Source: AG-12 sp027339635
Lineage (GTDB): Bacteria; Chloroflexota; Dormibacteria; Aeolococcales; Bog-877
NCBI GenBank assembly: GCA_027339635.1
Contig: DAHWNZ010000014.1
Span: 1-40,972 of the forward strand
Length of the DNA: 40,972 bases
Direction of reading: 5' to 3'
The notes beneath the pieces were generated by a model. It saw nothing but the letters and a program-made list of their open reading frames with translations. It ran no database searches and was not told the DNA's origin. The position numbers and the translations under genes are program-made. Position 1 is the stretch's first letter. Every line of letters begins with the position of its first letter. This document shows positions 1-8,479 of this stretch, in pieces.

Positions 1-1
1 G

Positions 2-82
2 CCGGCGAGCCTTCAACTGTGGCTGACCTATGGCGACTTCGCACCCGCAGCGTTCGGCTACTCGATCGAAGGGCTGCACTGA
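2..82 (+). CDS. possible C-terminal end of a gene cut by the window edge
   Basis: An open frame enters from the left edge and stops with TGA at 80-82. It reads 26 residues ending GYSIEGLH, with a mixed composition (Trp, Tyr, Phe, Asp) that looks more like protein than the Arg/Pro-rich shadow frames around it. No family is recognisable from so short a piece, and the frame could be open by chance. Confidence 0.2.
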   Translation, partial: PASLQLWLTYGDFAPAAFGYSIEGLH

Positions 83-483
83 TGCCAGGCCGTCCCGAGG
101 GAGCCGCCCCGAACTGGCCCTTCCGGCGCCCACCAGGAAGAGGTCAACTTTGCTTTCGCACCCAAACTCGACCGTGGTGACCGGTTGCTCGGTGTCAACC
201 ATGCCCAGGGCGCGGGGGAGCCGGTCCCACGGGGCCCGCAGGACGGCTGGGAGTCGGACACGCAATCGCTGTCCACGACGACCTTGCCCCGATCAGCCGC
301 CCGTGGCCATGGTGGCGGCGAGCCCTGTCGGGCCATGGGCGGGACACTTCCCGGAACCAGTCCGGATGGGCGGGCGGCCCCAACCACCACGCTGCTCGCC
401 AACCGGCTCTGTTCCCGCCTTGGCCGCGACGTCCGTTTCGACCCGCGCCCGGCAGAGACCAGCTGGCCCTCGTCCGGTCGAGG
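83..483. other. gene-poor stretch at left edge
   Basis: Several frames are open through this stretch, but all give Arg/Pro/Ser-rich translations typical of GC-rich shadow frames. The plus frame continuing past the stop at 80-82 has a protein-like patch (EEVNFAFAPKLDRGDRLLG) but no recognisable domain and no ribosome-binding site. It may be decayed coding sequence. I see no RNA gene or repeat. Confidence 0.3.
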
Positions 484-1665
484 TCAGAAGCTCCGAGCGG
501 TCCAGGTCAAGCCGCCGTTGGTCGTGCTCCAAAGCGTGTCTGGTGGGCCCACCCAGCGTCCCACCAGAGGATCCTCGAACCCTAGGAAGGTCGTTTGCGG
601 GGTAGCTGCGGACGGACGCTGCTTGACCTTGATGGCGACACGCCACTGCCGTCCTCCGGTTTGGGACTCGACCAGTTCCCTGCTGGGCACCGCGGCGAAG
701 ATGGACTCGGCACTGGTTGCGGCAATCTCCGAATAGCTTCCCGACGATGGCGGGGGCATGCTCTCCAAGGGCCCGAACTCGGCGCCCGAGTCGGTTGAGA
801 TGGCAACCGCGCTCTTCTGGAAACTGGACGCGGCGCAGAGGGCCACCAGGACTCCGTCTGGAGCCGCCGCGAAGTCCGTCGAGACGAATCCTGTCTCGTC
901 CGCGGCACAAGGATCACCACGATTCTGCCAGGTGGACCCGCCATTGGTGGACACGACCAGCTGGGCCACCGACTTCGCCGGCTCCGCCCCCAGGAAGGCC
1001 GCATAGATGTCCTCAGGGCCCTGGCGCAACAACACGACTCGGCCGTGATTGAAGGATGAGGGCGGGGTGTACAAGGTCTGCCAGGAGTTCTGCGCCACGG
1101 TCGCGCGATCTATGGACCAGTCGCACGGTCCTGGACAGCCGCCGTGGGAGAAGCTGATTCTGATGGCCGTGCCGAAGCCGACCTTGATGACGCTGGCTTC
1201 GCGGCCCGAGGCCACCTGCCACGACAGCCCCCCGTTCTCCGTTACTGAATAGGGACCTCCATCGGAGGCGAACGCATAGCCATCGTCGGCATTGGCAAAG
1301 CGAATCTGACTGACCTGGGGGACGCCGGCCGGGCACCCTACCGGTGCCGCCTCCAACAGACAGTCGTGAAGGTCCGCGACCGTGGTCCACTGCACCCCCC
1401 CGTCGGTCGTCTCCAGGATGGTCGCACAGCGCTGACCGGCGCAGCCGGGGGCCGTGCCTAGCGCCCAACCCTGCTGGTCGCTGACCCAGGTGAGGTCGAC
1501 CGCCTGGAAGCCGGCAACGCTGCTCCCGGGATATGGGGCCTCCACGGCGCCCCTCTTGGAGGCCGCGTGGGACTGTTGGACGCCAGCTGTGCCGGCAGCA
1601 CCGCATCCCGCCAGTGCTAGGGCGGCGGTCAGAACCAATGGACCAAGAGCTGTACTTGTTCGCAC
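484..1665 (-). CDS. Asp-box (BNR/YCF48-like) beta-propeller lipoprotein
   Basis: Predicted secreted, lipid-anchored protein of about 393 residues. The N-terminus from the GTG at 1665 is a compact type II signal peptide (Arg-2, a hydrophobic Leu/Ala run, lipobox LAGC with Cys about residue 21). An in-frame TTG at 1704 would add 13 residues before this signal; neither start has a good Shine-Dalgarno. The mature part has at least five Asp-box-like repeats (TTDGGVQW, TENGGLSW, STNGGSTW, STDSGAEF, TTNGGLTW), spaced as in sialidase/YCF48-type propellers. Four Cys in the early mature region could form disulfides. The gene sits 84 nt downstream of the FtsB-like gene on the same strand. The fold is well supported; the ligand or enzymatic role is unknown, and no sialidase catalytic set is evident. 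Confidence 0.75.
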   Translation of the reverse strand: MRTSTALGPLVLTAALALAGCGAAGTAGVQQSHAASKRGAVEAPYPGSSVAGFQAVDLTWVSDQQGWALGTAPGCAGQRCATILETTDGGVQWTTVADLHDCLLEAAPVGCPAGVPQVSQIRFANADDGYAFASDGGPYSVTENGGLSWQVASGREASVIKVGFGTAIRISFSHGGCPGPCDWSIDRATVAQNSWQTLYTPPSSFNHGRVVLLRQGPEDIYAAFLGAEPAKSVAQLVVSTNGGSTWQNRGDPCAADETGFVSTDFAAAPDGVLVALCAASSFQKSAVAISTDSGAEFGPLESMPPPSSGSYSEIAATSAESIFAAVPSRELVESQTGGRQWRVAIKVKQRPSAATPQTTFLGFEDPLVGRWVGPPDTLWSTTNGGLTWTARSF

Positions 1666-1749
1666 GCAGGGGAGAACGGTACAGCTACCGCTATGGGTAC
1701 GCAAAGCCCAGACGAGACGCTGCCCGGGCGAGCCCGATCACCGGGAGCC

Positions 1750-2157
1750 CTATCCGATCGAGAGCATCCCCCTAGCGACAGAGGTGACGGCGGCTCCCAA
1801 GGAGCTCGCGCCCTGCTCCGCGGCACCTGGTCCGGCGGCTGCGGCCCTGGTCTCGATCACATACGTCCGCTCTCCAGCGGGGGCCAGACCGTCCGCTCGT
1901 ACCACCTCGGTCTGCCAGGCTGAGGTTCCAGAGTAGGACACCTCCTGGCGTTGGGCTCGCACCTGGCCGCTGAGCGCGCTGGTCTGACTCTGGAGCTGGA
2001 CCAGCTGCTGGCGCAGCGACTGGTCCGTGCGGTAGCTGGAGTACGCCGCAACCGCTATCCAGCAAGCCATCACCGCAGCCCCCACCACGAGCAGGTGCCA
2101 GGGCTCCAGCCTTCGCCCGCGTCGGAACAGAATCCAACGGATGCGCAGCTCACGCAT
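1750..2157 (-). CDS. FtsB/DivIC-like septum formation initiator
   Basis: A 135-residue bitopic membrane protein. It has a basic cytoplasmic N-terminus (RIRWILFRRGRR), one transmembrane helix at about residues 22-40, a Gln/Leu-rich coiled coil at about 43-72 (SLRQQLVQLQSQ), and then a conserved-looking patch (AWQTEVVRADGLAPAGERTY) that resembles the segment after the coiled coil in DivIC/FtsB proteins. That family bridges FtsL and FtsQ in the divisome. The Ala/Gly-rich tail is poorly conserved in character. ATG at 2157 is the first plausible start. It is probably cotranscribed with the lipoprotein 84 nt downstream. The topology is clear; assignment to FtsB rather than a generic coiled-coil protein is moderate. 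Confidence 0.65.
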   Translation of the reverse strand: MRELRIRWILFRRGRRLEPWHLLVVGAAVMACWIAVAAYSSYRTDQSLRQQLVQLQSQTSALSGQVRAQRQEVSYSGTSAWQTEVVRADGLAPAGERTYVIETRAAAAGPGAAEQGASSLGAAVTSVARGMLSIG

Positions 2158-2260
2158 GAGCCCCCAATCGGCCCCGTCGCCTGTTGCTCGTAAATGCTTT
2201 GACGTAAGAGAGGTGCTCGGCTAGGCGGAGGCGGGCTGCTGGCCCGCTGCTTGATGGTGC

Positions 2261-2266
2261 AGTATA
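2261..2266 (-). promoter_or_regulatory. candidate -10 box for the FtsB-like gene
   Basis: On the minus strand the hexamer reads TATACT, a near-consensus sigma-70 -10 element, about 100 nt upstream of the ATG at 2157. No good -35 hexamer lies at the usual distance. The deduced leader contains a small 6-bp hairpin (arms at 2231-2236 and 2242-2247). Confidence 0.35.
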
Positions 2267-2291
2267 GGCCGTGGCGGTCTTCGGCGGGGTG

Positions 2292-2313
2292 CCCGGCCCA
2301 CAATCGGGCCGGG
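2292..2313. repeat. 8-bp perfect inverted repeat in divergent intergenic region
   Basis: CCCGGCCC (2292-2299) and GGGCCGGG (2306-2313) flank a 6-nt loop. It lies between the divergent FtsB-like gene and the phosphate transporter, so it is not an ordinary terminator. It could be an operator or simply a GC-rich hairpin. The rest of 2158-2527 shows no gene. Confidence 0.4.
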
Positions 2314-2527
2314 TCTGGAGCGGATGAGGGGACATCGAGCTGTTGGGGTGGTGTCGGCCTGGCCCGGAAGCCTGGGATGGGCACAGTTGCCGTGGCCGGT
2401 TAACTCTGGCTCAGGCCCATGCCCGTCGTTGGCGGGATGGAGGCGGAATTCGGCTTCACCAAGAGTCAGCTCCGCTCGTCGCTTGGATTGGCGAGCCTCG
2501 TCGGGACGCTACCGCCCTGGCCGGGAC

Positions 2528-3541
2528 ATGAGGCTCGTCGCCTTCTTGGCCCTGGGCGCCGTCGGCGGTTTCGCGTTCATGCTCGGCGTCTCCGACGCGC
2601 CCAACGCCACCGCCTCCCTGATCGCGGCTCGGGCAGCGTCCTACCCGAGGGCCATGGCATTCTCATTCACATTCCACGTGATCGGAGGGCTCCTGGCGGG
2701 ACAGGCGGTGGCGCTGACCATGGTGACCCTGGTCCATCTGCCGACTACCCAGATGGCCGGCGCCTACTTGGCGGGCAGCCTGGCGACCATATCGTTCACC
2801 TTGGCGGCGACCCGCCGGGGCATCCCGGTCAGCGCCAGCATCGGCTTGGTGGGAGGGCTGACCGGCGCTGCGGCCGTCATGGGGGGCCTGGGCGCGGTGG
2901 GCTGGGGCGGACTGCAGGGGTGGCGGCCCTACGGAGTCATAGGGACTTTGGCAGCCGTCGTCCTGTCGCCAGTCCTTGGAGCCGTGGTGGCCGGAGCACT
3001 CCGATCTGGTCTGCAGCCAGTGGCCGACCGAGCCAGCCGCGAGTCCCTGCGCCCGGTGAGGGCGCTGATCTGGATCTCGGCCGCCCTGGTCGCTCTGGCC
3101 GACGGCTCCAACGATGGGCAGAAGGCGATGGGGCTCGCGACCGGGATTCTGGTCGCTGGAGGTGCCATCTCCAGATTTCAAGTCCCGTTCTGGGTTACAG
3201 CCGCGGTCGCCATTACCCTGGCCGCCGGCACTGCGGTCGGCGGTCGTCACATAGTTCGCACGGTCTCCACCCGCTTCTATCGCGGGGGACCGCTCGACGG
3301 CCTGGCCGCCCAGACGGCGGCAGCGGTCACGATCCTTGGCGCCAGCGCCGTGGGAGCTCCTGTGAGTACTTCCACGATTGTCGCCGCGGGCATGGTGGGA
3401 GTAGGGTCCGCAAGGCGTCGGCACCACGTCCATTGGCCCACGGTGGTACGGGTGGTCAGCGCCTGGCTGATCACCGTGCCAGCGTGCGCCATTCTGGGAG
3501 CGGTCCTGGCATCGATCGGAATCGCCGTGGGGGGCCGCTGA
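2528..3541 (+). CDS. pit: low-affinity inorganic phosphate transporter, PiT family
   Basis: A 337-residue polytopic membrane protein with about ten hydrophobic segments. Two PiT signature repeats are visible: VSDAPNATASLIA near residue 20 and ADGSNDGQKAMG near residue 195, matching the paired GxxDxxNAxA / SHGxNDxQKxxG elements of the family. A third conserved patch, GAPVSTSTIV, occurs near residue 278. The family imports phosphate with cations. ATG at 2528 starts directly before the first membrane helix, as expected; an upstream in-frame ATG at 2324 would add 68 Arg/Pro/Ser-rich residues and is unlikely. No strong Shine-Dalgarno is visible. The stop codon overlaps the next start (TGATG), implying translational coupling to the DUF47 gene. 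Confidence 0.9.
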   Translation: MRLVAFLALGAVGGFAFMLGVSDAPNATASLIAARAASYPRAMAFSFTFHVIGGLLAGQAVALTMVTLVHLPTTQMAGAYLAGSLATISFTLAATRRGIPVSASIGLVGGLTGAAAVMGGLGAVGWGGLQGWRPYGVIGTLAAVVLSPVLGAVVAGALRSGLQPVADRASRESLRPVRALIWISAALVALADGSNDGQKAMGLATGILVAGGAISRFQVPFWVTAAVAITLAAGTAVGGRHIVRTVSTRFYRGGPLDGLAAQTAAAVTILGASAVGAPVSTSTIVAAGMVGVGSARRRHHVHWPTVVRVVSAWLITVPACAILGAVLASIGIAVGGR

Positions 3542-4173
3542 TGAAACGCACCGGAAGAGCGTGGTGGCGGGCCTGGATCAACGGATCAGGGCCAAGTCCG
3601 CTCTCCCTGCTGGTGGCGCAGGGGGACCTGACCGAGCAGGGGATGCGGCACTTTGCAACCTGGTCGGCCACCGGCGCACCGGCCTCATCGGCGGAGGTCC
3701 GCCGCTACCACCTTGACGGTTATACAGCCAGGCGCACCCTCCTTACCGCCCTGCAGCAGGCCCTATCCACGCCCTTGGACCAGGAGGACATCTTCACCCT
3801 CTCAGAGCGCCTCGACCGGGTGCTCGACGAGGCCAAGGATGCAGTCCGCGAGAGCGAGGTCCTCAACTGGAGCCCGGACGCCCACGTTGAGCGGATGGGG
3901 CGGCTGCTGGCCGACGGCACATCGGCCCTGGCCGCGGCCTTACGCTTGCTACCCCACGACATGGTGGGGGCCGGGAGCCAAGCGGACGCGTCCACCGTGG
4001 CCGTCCGCCACGTGGAACATCGCTATCGCGAGGCCATGACTGAACTCCTGCAAACTCCCGATCTGCGCACGGTGCTGGCCGCCCAGGATGTGTATCGCAG
4101 GTATGTCCTCGTGGCGGGTCACGTCGTATCGGTGGCCGACCGACTCTGGTACTCGGTGCTGCGGGGCGGGTGA
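3541..4173 (+). CDS. DUF47/PhoU-like regulator paired with PiT
   Basis: A 210-residue, mostly helical soluble protein of the DUF47 family. The diagnostic patch is STPLDQEDIFTLSERLDRV at about residues 75-93, followed by a helical bundle with EHRYREAM and AAQDVYRRY. Members almost always lie beside PiT transporters and resemble PhoU. They are thought to modulate the transporter. The ATG overlaps the pit stop by one nucleotide. The frame is also open far upstream inside pit, but protein-like sequence starts only at this ATG (MKRTGRAWW). It converges on mazG with a 2-nt gap and no room for a separate terminator. Confidence 0.85.
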   Translation: MKRTGRAWWRAWINGSGPSPLSLLVAQGDLTEQGMRHFATWSATGAPASSAEVRRYHLDGYTARRTLLTALQQALSTPLDQEDIFTLSERLDRVLDEAKDAVRESEVLNWSPDAHVERMGRLLADGTSALAAALRLLPHDMVGAGSQADASTVAVRHVEHRYREAMTELLQTPDLRTVLAAQDVYRRYVLVAGHVVSVADRLWYSVLRGG

Positions 4174-4175
4174 CC

Positions 4176-4919
4176 CTACCCCAGCCCGTCGAGCGGTAGC
4201 TCGGTGCTCGTCACCCCCTGGCGACGCTCGCTCTCCGCTGCCCGGAACGCCCGCTCCCAAGAATCCGTGCTCTCACGCAGGCATCCCTCAGGGTCCAGGC
4301 CCAGGCTTCGACCCCGCCCGGCCAGGAAGAACAGCAGGTCACCCAATATGCGCGCCGTCCCCTCCGACCCTGGCTTGGCATCCTCCAGCCGAGTGAGAGC
4401 CAGCTGCGGCGAGGGCTCGCCTGGACTAGGCTCCGCAAGGTCTGGGTTGGCTCTGGCAGCCCGCCGTTGCACGGACGCCGCCCGGGCCAGGGCAGGAAGG
4501 GCCCTTGGGATCCCGTCCAGGGCAGAGGCTCTGCCGGGTTTCTCCTGCGTCTTGACGGCCTCCCAGTTGCGCAGGAGCTCTTCCGAGGTGGAGGCAGAGG
4601 CTCCTGCGAAGACATGCGGATGGCGCCGGACCATCTTGGCCTCCGCCATCCGCGCCACCTCTGCCAGACCGAAAGCGCCCCGCTCACTGGCGATGGCGCA
4701 CTGCATCGCGACCTCGACCAGAAGATCTCCCAGCTCCTCAGCTAGGTCTTGGTCGGTGCCGTGAGCGACGGCGTCGATGGTCTCGTAGGTCTCCTCCAGC
4801 AGGTAGGGGAGGAGACTTTGGTGGGTTTGCTCACGGTCCCAGGGACACCCATTGACCCTCCGCAACTGCGCCATCACCTCGAAGAGGGCAGTGATCGCCG
4901 CAGTCGCGTCGTCACTCAT
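4176..4919 (-). CDS. mazG: nucleoside triphosphate pyrophosphohydrolase MazG
   Basis: A 247-residue MazG-type all-alpha NTP pyrophosphohydrolase, which hydrolyses (d)NTPs to NMP and pyrophosphate and removes aberrant nucleotides. The N-terminal domain carries the family landmarks: CPWDREQTHQSL, then LLEETYETIDAV (the EExxE metal site), EELGDLLVEV, and KMVRRHPHVF followed by a conserved NWEAVK. The second domain is divergent but keeps ILGDLLFFLAGRGRSLGLDPEG, so this is the two-domain form. Its ATG overlaps the mfd stop (ATGA), making it the last gene of the rpsU-ybeY-pth-mfd-mazG operon. The mfd-mazG pairing is common in Gram-positive relatives. Confidence 0.93.
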   Translation of the reverse strand: MSDDATAAITALFEVMAQLRRVNGCPWDREQTHQSLLPYLLEETYETIDAVAHGTDQDLAEELGDLLVEVAMQCAIASERGAFGLAEVARMAEAKMVRRHPHVFAGASASTSEELLRNWEAVKTQEKPGRASALDGIPRALPALARAASVQRRAARANPDLAEPSPGEPSPQLALTRLEDAKPGSEGTARILGDLLFFLAGRGRSLGLDPEGCLRESTDSWERAFRAAESERRQGVTSTELPLDGLG

Positions 4920-7900
4920 GCGACACCGACCGGGGCCATGCCCTCCTCGCTCCTCGCCCGAGCCATCCGCCGCAACAGGGTCAGTAGCAGGTCGGGCCAG
5001 CCGCCGCCCGCCTTGCTCGCATTGAACCGGAGACGGTTTGTCCCCGCTTCCGCCAGGGAGGGCATCCCGGCCACGAAGTCCGAGAGCGTGTGGCGATGTC
5101 CGGGATCGAAGCGGACCGTGATCCAGTCCCCATCAGTCTCCACCGCCGCAGCCCCGGCCGCAGCAGCCATCAGTCGCACCCGCAACCCTATCAACAAATT
5201 CTCCACCTCCAACGGCCTAGGTCCGAAGCGTTGGCGCAGGTTCCTCGCCGCCTCTTCCAGCTCCACCTCGCTGGTGGCCGCGGCAAGGTGCTGATAGACC
5301 CTGAGCCGCAACCGTTCGTCCTCTATGTACGAGTTCGGCAGCAGGCTGCGCAGCGGCAAGGACACCGACACCTGCGCGGGGGACTCCACCAGCCGGCCGC
5401 CTTGGACTTCCACAACCGCCTGCCTCAGCAGGTGGTTGTACATCTCCATGCCCACGGCGGCGATGTCACCGTGCTGGGCTTCTCCGAGCAGATTGCCCGC
5501 CCCGCGAATCTCAAGATCCTTCAGGGCCAGGGCGAAACCGGACCCCAGGTCCTGGAGATCGGCCACCACATCAAGCCTCTTGTCCGCACCCTCGGTGAGG
5601 GAGCGGGCCGGGTCGTACAGGAAGTAGGCGTAGGCGCGCTGGCCGGACCGGCCGACCCGGCCCCGCAGCTGATAGAGCTGGGCCAGCCCGAGCCGGGAGG
5701 CGTCATCCACGACCAGGGTGTTGGCATTGGGTATGTCCAGGCCGTTTTCGATGATCGTGGTGCAGCACAGGACGTCGATCTCGCCCTGCCCGAAGGCCAC
5801 CATCACCCTGGCCAGTTCTCGTTCGTCCATCTGGCCGTGGGCGATGGCAAGCCGAGCCTCGGGCACCAGCCGGCGCAGGAGGTCCACCTCGCGCAGCATG
5901 CTGTGGACGCGGTTGTGAACGTAGTAGACCTGGCCCCGGCGGGAGAGTTCCCGTCGGATCACGTCCTGGATCAGCCCCTCTTCCTTGGCCGTCACGTAGG
6001 TGCGGATGGGCAATCTTCCCTCGGGAGGCGTCCGGATCACCGAGAGATCCCTTATCCCCGCCAGGGCCATGTGGAGGGTCCTGGGGATCGGGGTCGCCGA
6101 CAAGGAGAGGATGTCAACCGACGTCCGCAACTCCTTCAACCGTTCCTTCTGGCGCACGCCGAAACGCTGTTCCTCGTCCAGAACCACCAGGCCCAGGCGC
6201 TTGAAACGCACATCCTTCTGAAGCAGCCGGTGGGTTCCGATGACGATGTCGACCGTGCCCGAAGCCAACCCCAGCATCACCTGCTTGGCCTCCTCATCGG
6301 AGCGCAGCCGCGAAAGCTGCTCCACGGTCACCGGGAACGCCCGCAGGCGGTCCTGAAAGGTCAGGAAGTGCTGCTGCGCCAAAACCGTCGTGGGCACCAG
6401 GACCGCGACCTGCATCCCTCCCTCAACGGCCTTGAAGGCGGCCCTCAGCGCGATCTCGGTCTTGCCAAACCCCACGTCCCCGCACAGTAGGCGGTCCATG
6501 GGGCGATCGGACTCCATGTCGCGCTTGATGTCCTCCAGAACCATGAGCTGGTCCCTGGTCTCCTGATAGGGAAATGAGCTCTCCAACTCCTCCTGCCAAT
6601 GGGAGTCGGTGGCGAACGCGTGGCCGCGGGCCTGCTGGCGCTGGGCATAGAGCCTGACCAGGTCCTCGGCAATCTCATCCACCCGGCGCCTAACCGCCCG
6701 CCGGGTGCGCTCCCAGTCGCCCGAACCCAGTCGCGAGAGGCCGGGTGCGGAATCCGCCCCGCCGATGTAGCGTTCGACCCGGTCCAGATGCTCGGCCGGA
6801 ACATACAGTCGGTTGCCTTCGGCGTACTCAAGCTGCATGTACTCGCGCTCACCCTGGTCATCGCTGACGCGGCGCATGCCAACGAACCTGCCCAGTCCGT
6901 GGTCGCGGTGAACGACGATATCGCCGGGCTCAAGCTTGAGGCGAAAGGCGGAGAGATCGCTCGCGCCTCCAGGAGCATGGCGCAGCCGACCGGCGGCACT
7001 GGACTCGGCGCGATGCACCGACCTGAGCAGGCCCGAGGCACGCCGCTTCTGCGCACCGAAGAGGTCGGAATCAGAGATCACGGCTATGCCGATCTCGGGA
7101 ATCGCGACTCCGGAGCTGAGGTCGCCCGGCCCGACCAGCAGCGAGCCGCGAGGTATGGGCGTGCTCAGGGCCGAGAAGGTCTCGCTCGCGAGCGGGGCGA
7201 GCCCCCGCTCCTCGGCCACCTCCTGGACCCGAGCCTCCTGCAGCCCCAGCGCGAGCACGGCTCCGCCGGCCTGCCGGTACTCCCTGACCCAGGTTTCGAA
7301 GCTGTCCAAGCTGCCGGCGAAGACTGGCGGAGCGACCATTCCCGCGCTGCCGACCGAAGGCGTGTCGCCGTCGGCATCCCCCCGCACCAGGTCGAGCCAG
7401 GAAGAGGCCGATAGCCGGCTCAGGACCATCTCCAATGACCCCACCGCGAGGGGCAGCTCCCGGGGGAGCTCTCCCCGCTCAGTCTCGGCGGCCTGGATCC
7501 CAGACACCTCGACAAGCCAGGCCTTTGCCCGCCGCAACAGTCGGTCCCAGTCCTCTGTGAGGAAGATGGTCTCCGGGGGCAGGTGCTCCAACAGCGAGTG
7601 TGCCGGCTCCGCCAGCAGCGGACCGAGTGCGTCCACGGGGTCGGGAAGTCCCCCGGCAGAGATGACCTCCAAATCCGCTTCCCACCGCTCCCGGACGTCT
7701 TGGCGCAGACTGCCAAGATCCCAACCTCGGATGACCTCAGCTCCTCTCGCCAGACTGTCTGGGTCCAGCGGGAACTCCCGAGCCGGCATGAGCGCCACCC
7801 GGTTCAGCTTGGCTCTGGATCCCTGGGTCTCGGGATCCAGTCGCCAGAGCCCGGCCACCACCTCACCGTCCCACTCAGCGCGCCAGGCCCGGTTGTCCAG

Positions 7901-8479
7901 GGGAAAGCAGTCGATGATTCCTCCCCGGCGGGCGAAATCGCCTGGCTGGGTGACGATGGACTCACGGCGGTAGCCGGACTCCAGCAGCAGGCGAGTCATC
8001 TGCGCGGGCGATACAGAGCGGCCTGGCGCAAGCTCCGGCATCCGGCTGCCCATCCACTCCGGGGAGAGCGTGGGACGCAGCACCGCTTCCAGTGAGGTCA
8101 CGATGAGACCGGGGTGGCCCCCTCTGACAGCCCGCAGGGTCTGCAGCCTGTGCCTGACCACCGCCGCGGAAGGGGACACCCGATCGAACGGCAGGGTGTC
8201 CCCGGCAGGGAACAGGCTCACCGTCTCATCCTCTCCGGCCCAGGTCGCGACCTCCTGCCAGGCAGCCTCTGGTTCCGCCACCAAAAGGCAGACCGGGTGG
8301 TCCACCAGGCTCTTGGCGAAGCTGGCCAGCAGGGGAGCCCCCGAGTGAATGACGCCCGTCATCCCGTGTCGCCCCGGGCCCATCCCCAGCCACCTGCCCA
8401 TGGCCGAACCCAGTGAGGATGTCTCGAGCATCTGCGCCAGCGTCTGGGGCACCCGCCCCTTCCCGGCGGGGTCAGGCAT
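4916..8479 (-). CDS. mfd: transcription-repair coupling factor Mfd
   Basis: A translocase of about 1187 residues that releases stalled RNA polymerase and recruits UvrA. In order it has a UvrB-like N-terminal part (GDTLPFDRVSP, GGIIDCFPL), a CarD-like RNA polymerase-interaction domain (LEPGDIVVHRDHGLGRF near residue 510), and the helicase core with Walker A CGDVGFGKTE, Walker B VVLDEEQRFG, motif III SATPIPRTLHMAL and motif VI LYQLRGRVGRSGQ. A TRCF C-terminal domain follows. The start at 8479 (MPDPAGKG) is preferred over the ATG at 8509 because AAGGAGG lies 5 nt upstream. It overlaps the end of pth by 8 nt. The length is normal. Confidence 0.97.
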   Translation of the reverse strand: MPDPAGKGRVPQTLAQMLETSSLGSAMGRWLGMGPGRHGMTGVIHSGAPLLASFAKSLVDHPVCLLVAEPEAAWQEVATWAGEDETVSLFPAGDTLPFDRVSPSAAVVRHRLQTLRAVRGGHPGLIVTSLEAVLRPTLSPEWMGSRMPELAPGRSVSPAQMTRLLLESGYRRESIVTQPGDFARRGGIIDCFPLDNRAWRAEWDGEVVAGLWRLDPETQGSRAKLNRVALMPAREFPLDPDSLARGAEVIRGWDLGSLRQDVRERWEADLEVISAGGLPDPVDALGPLLAEPAHSLLEHLPPETIFLTEDWDRLLRRAKAWLVEVSGIQAAETERGELPRELPLAVGSLEMVLSRLSASSWLDLVRGDADGDTPSVGSAGMVAPPVFAGSLDSFETWVREYRQAGGAVLALGLQEARVQEVAEERGLAPLASETFSALSTPIPRGSLLVGPGDLSSGVAIPEIGIAVISDSDLFGAQKRRASGLLRSVHRAESSAAGRLRHAPGGASDLSAFRLKLEPGDIVVHRDHGLGRFVGMRRVSDDQGEREYMQLEYAEGNRLYVPAEHLDRVERYIGGADSAPGLSRLGSGDWERTRRAVRRRVDEIAEDLVRLYAQRQQARGHAFATDSHWQEELESSFPYQETRDQLMVLEDIKRDMESDRPMDRLLCGDVGFGKTEIALRAAFKAVEGGMQVAVLVPTTVLAQQHFLTFQDRLRAFPVTVEQLSRLRSDEEAKQVMLGLASGTVDIVIGTHRLLQKDVRFKRLGLVVLDEEQRFGVRQKERLKELRTSVDILSLSATPIPRTLHMALAGIRDLSVIRTPPEGRLPIRTYVTAKEEGLIQDVIRRELSRRGQVYYVHNRVHSMLREVDLLRRLVPEARLAIAHGQMDERELARVMVAFGQGEIDVLCCTTIIENGLDIPNANTLVVDDASRLGLAQLYQLRGRVGRSGQRAYAYFLYDPARSLTEGADKRLDVVADLQDLGSGFALALKDLEIRGAGNLLGEAQHGDIAAVGMEMYNHLLRQAVVEVQGGRLVESPAQVSVSLPLRSLLPNSYIEDERLRLRVYQHLAAATSEVELEEAARNLRQRFGPRPLEVENLLIGLRVRLMAAAAGAAAVETDGDWITVRFDPGHRHTLSDFVAGMPSLAEAGTNRLRFNASKAGGGWPDLLLTLLRRMARARSEEGMAPVGVA

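Noticed and set aside
2419..3540. Long open frame running through the phosphate transporter into DUF47
   Set aside because: Inside the transporter it is Gly/Arg/Pro-rich shadow sequence; only the part from the ATG at 3541 is protein-like.
5090..6490. 466-codon open frame antisense to mfd
   Set aside because: The mfd frame shows every helicase motif; the antisense frame is a GC-rich shadow with no domain.
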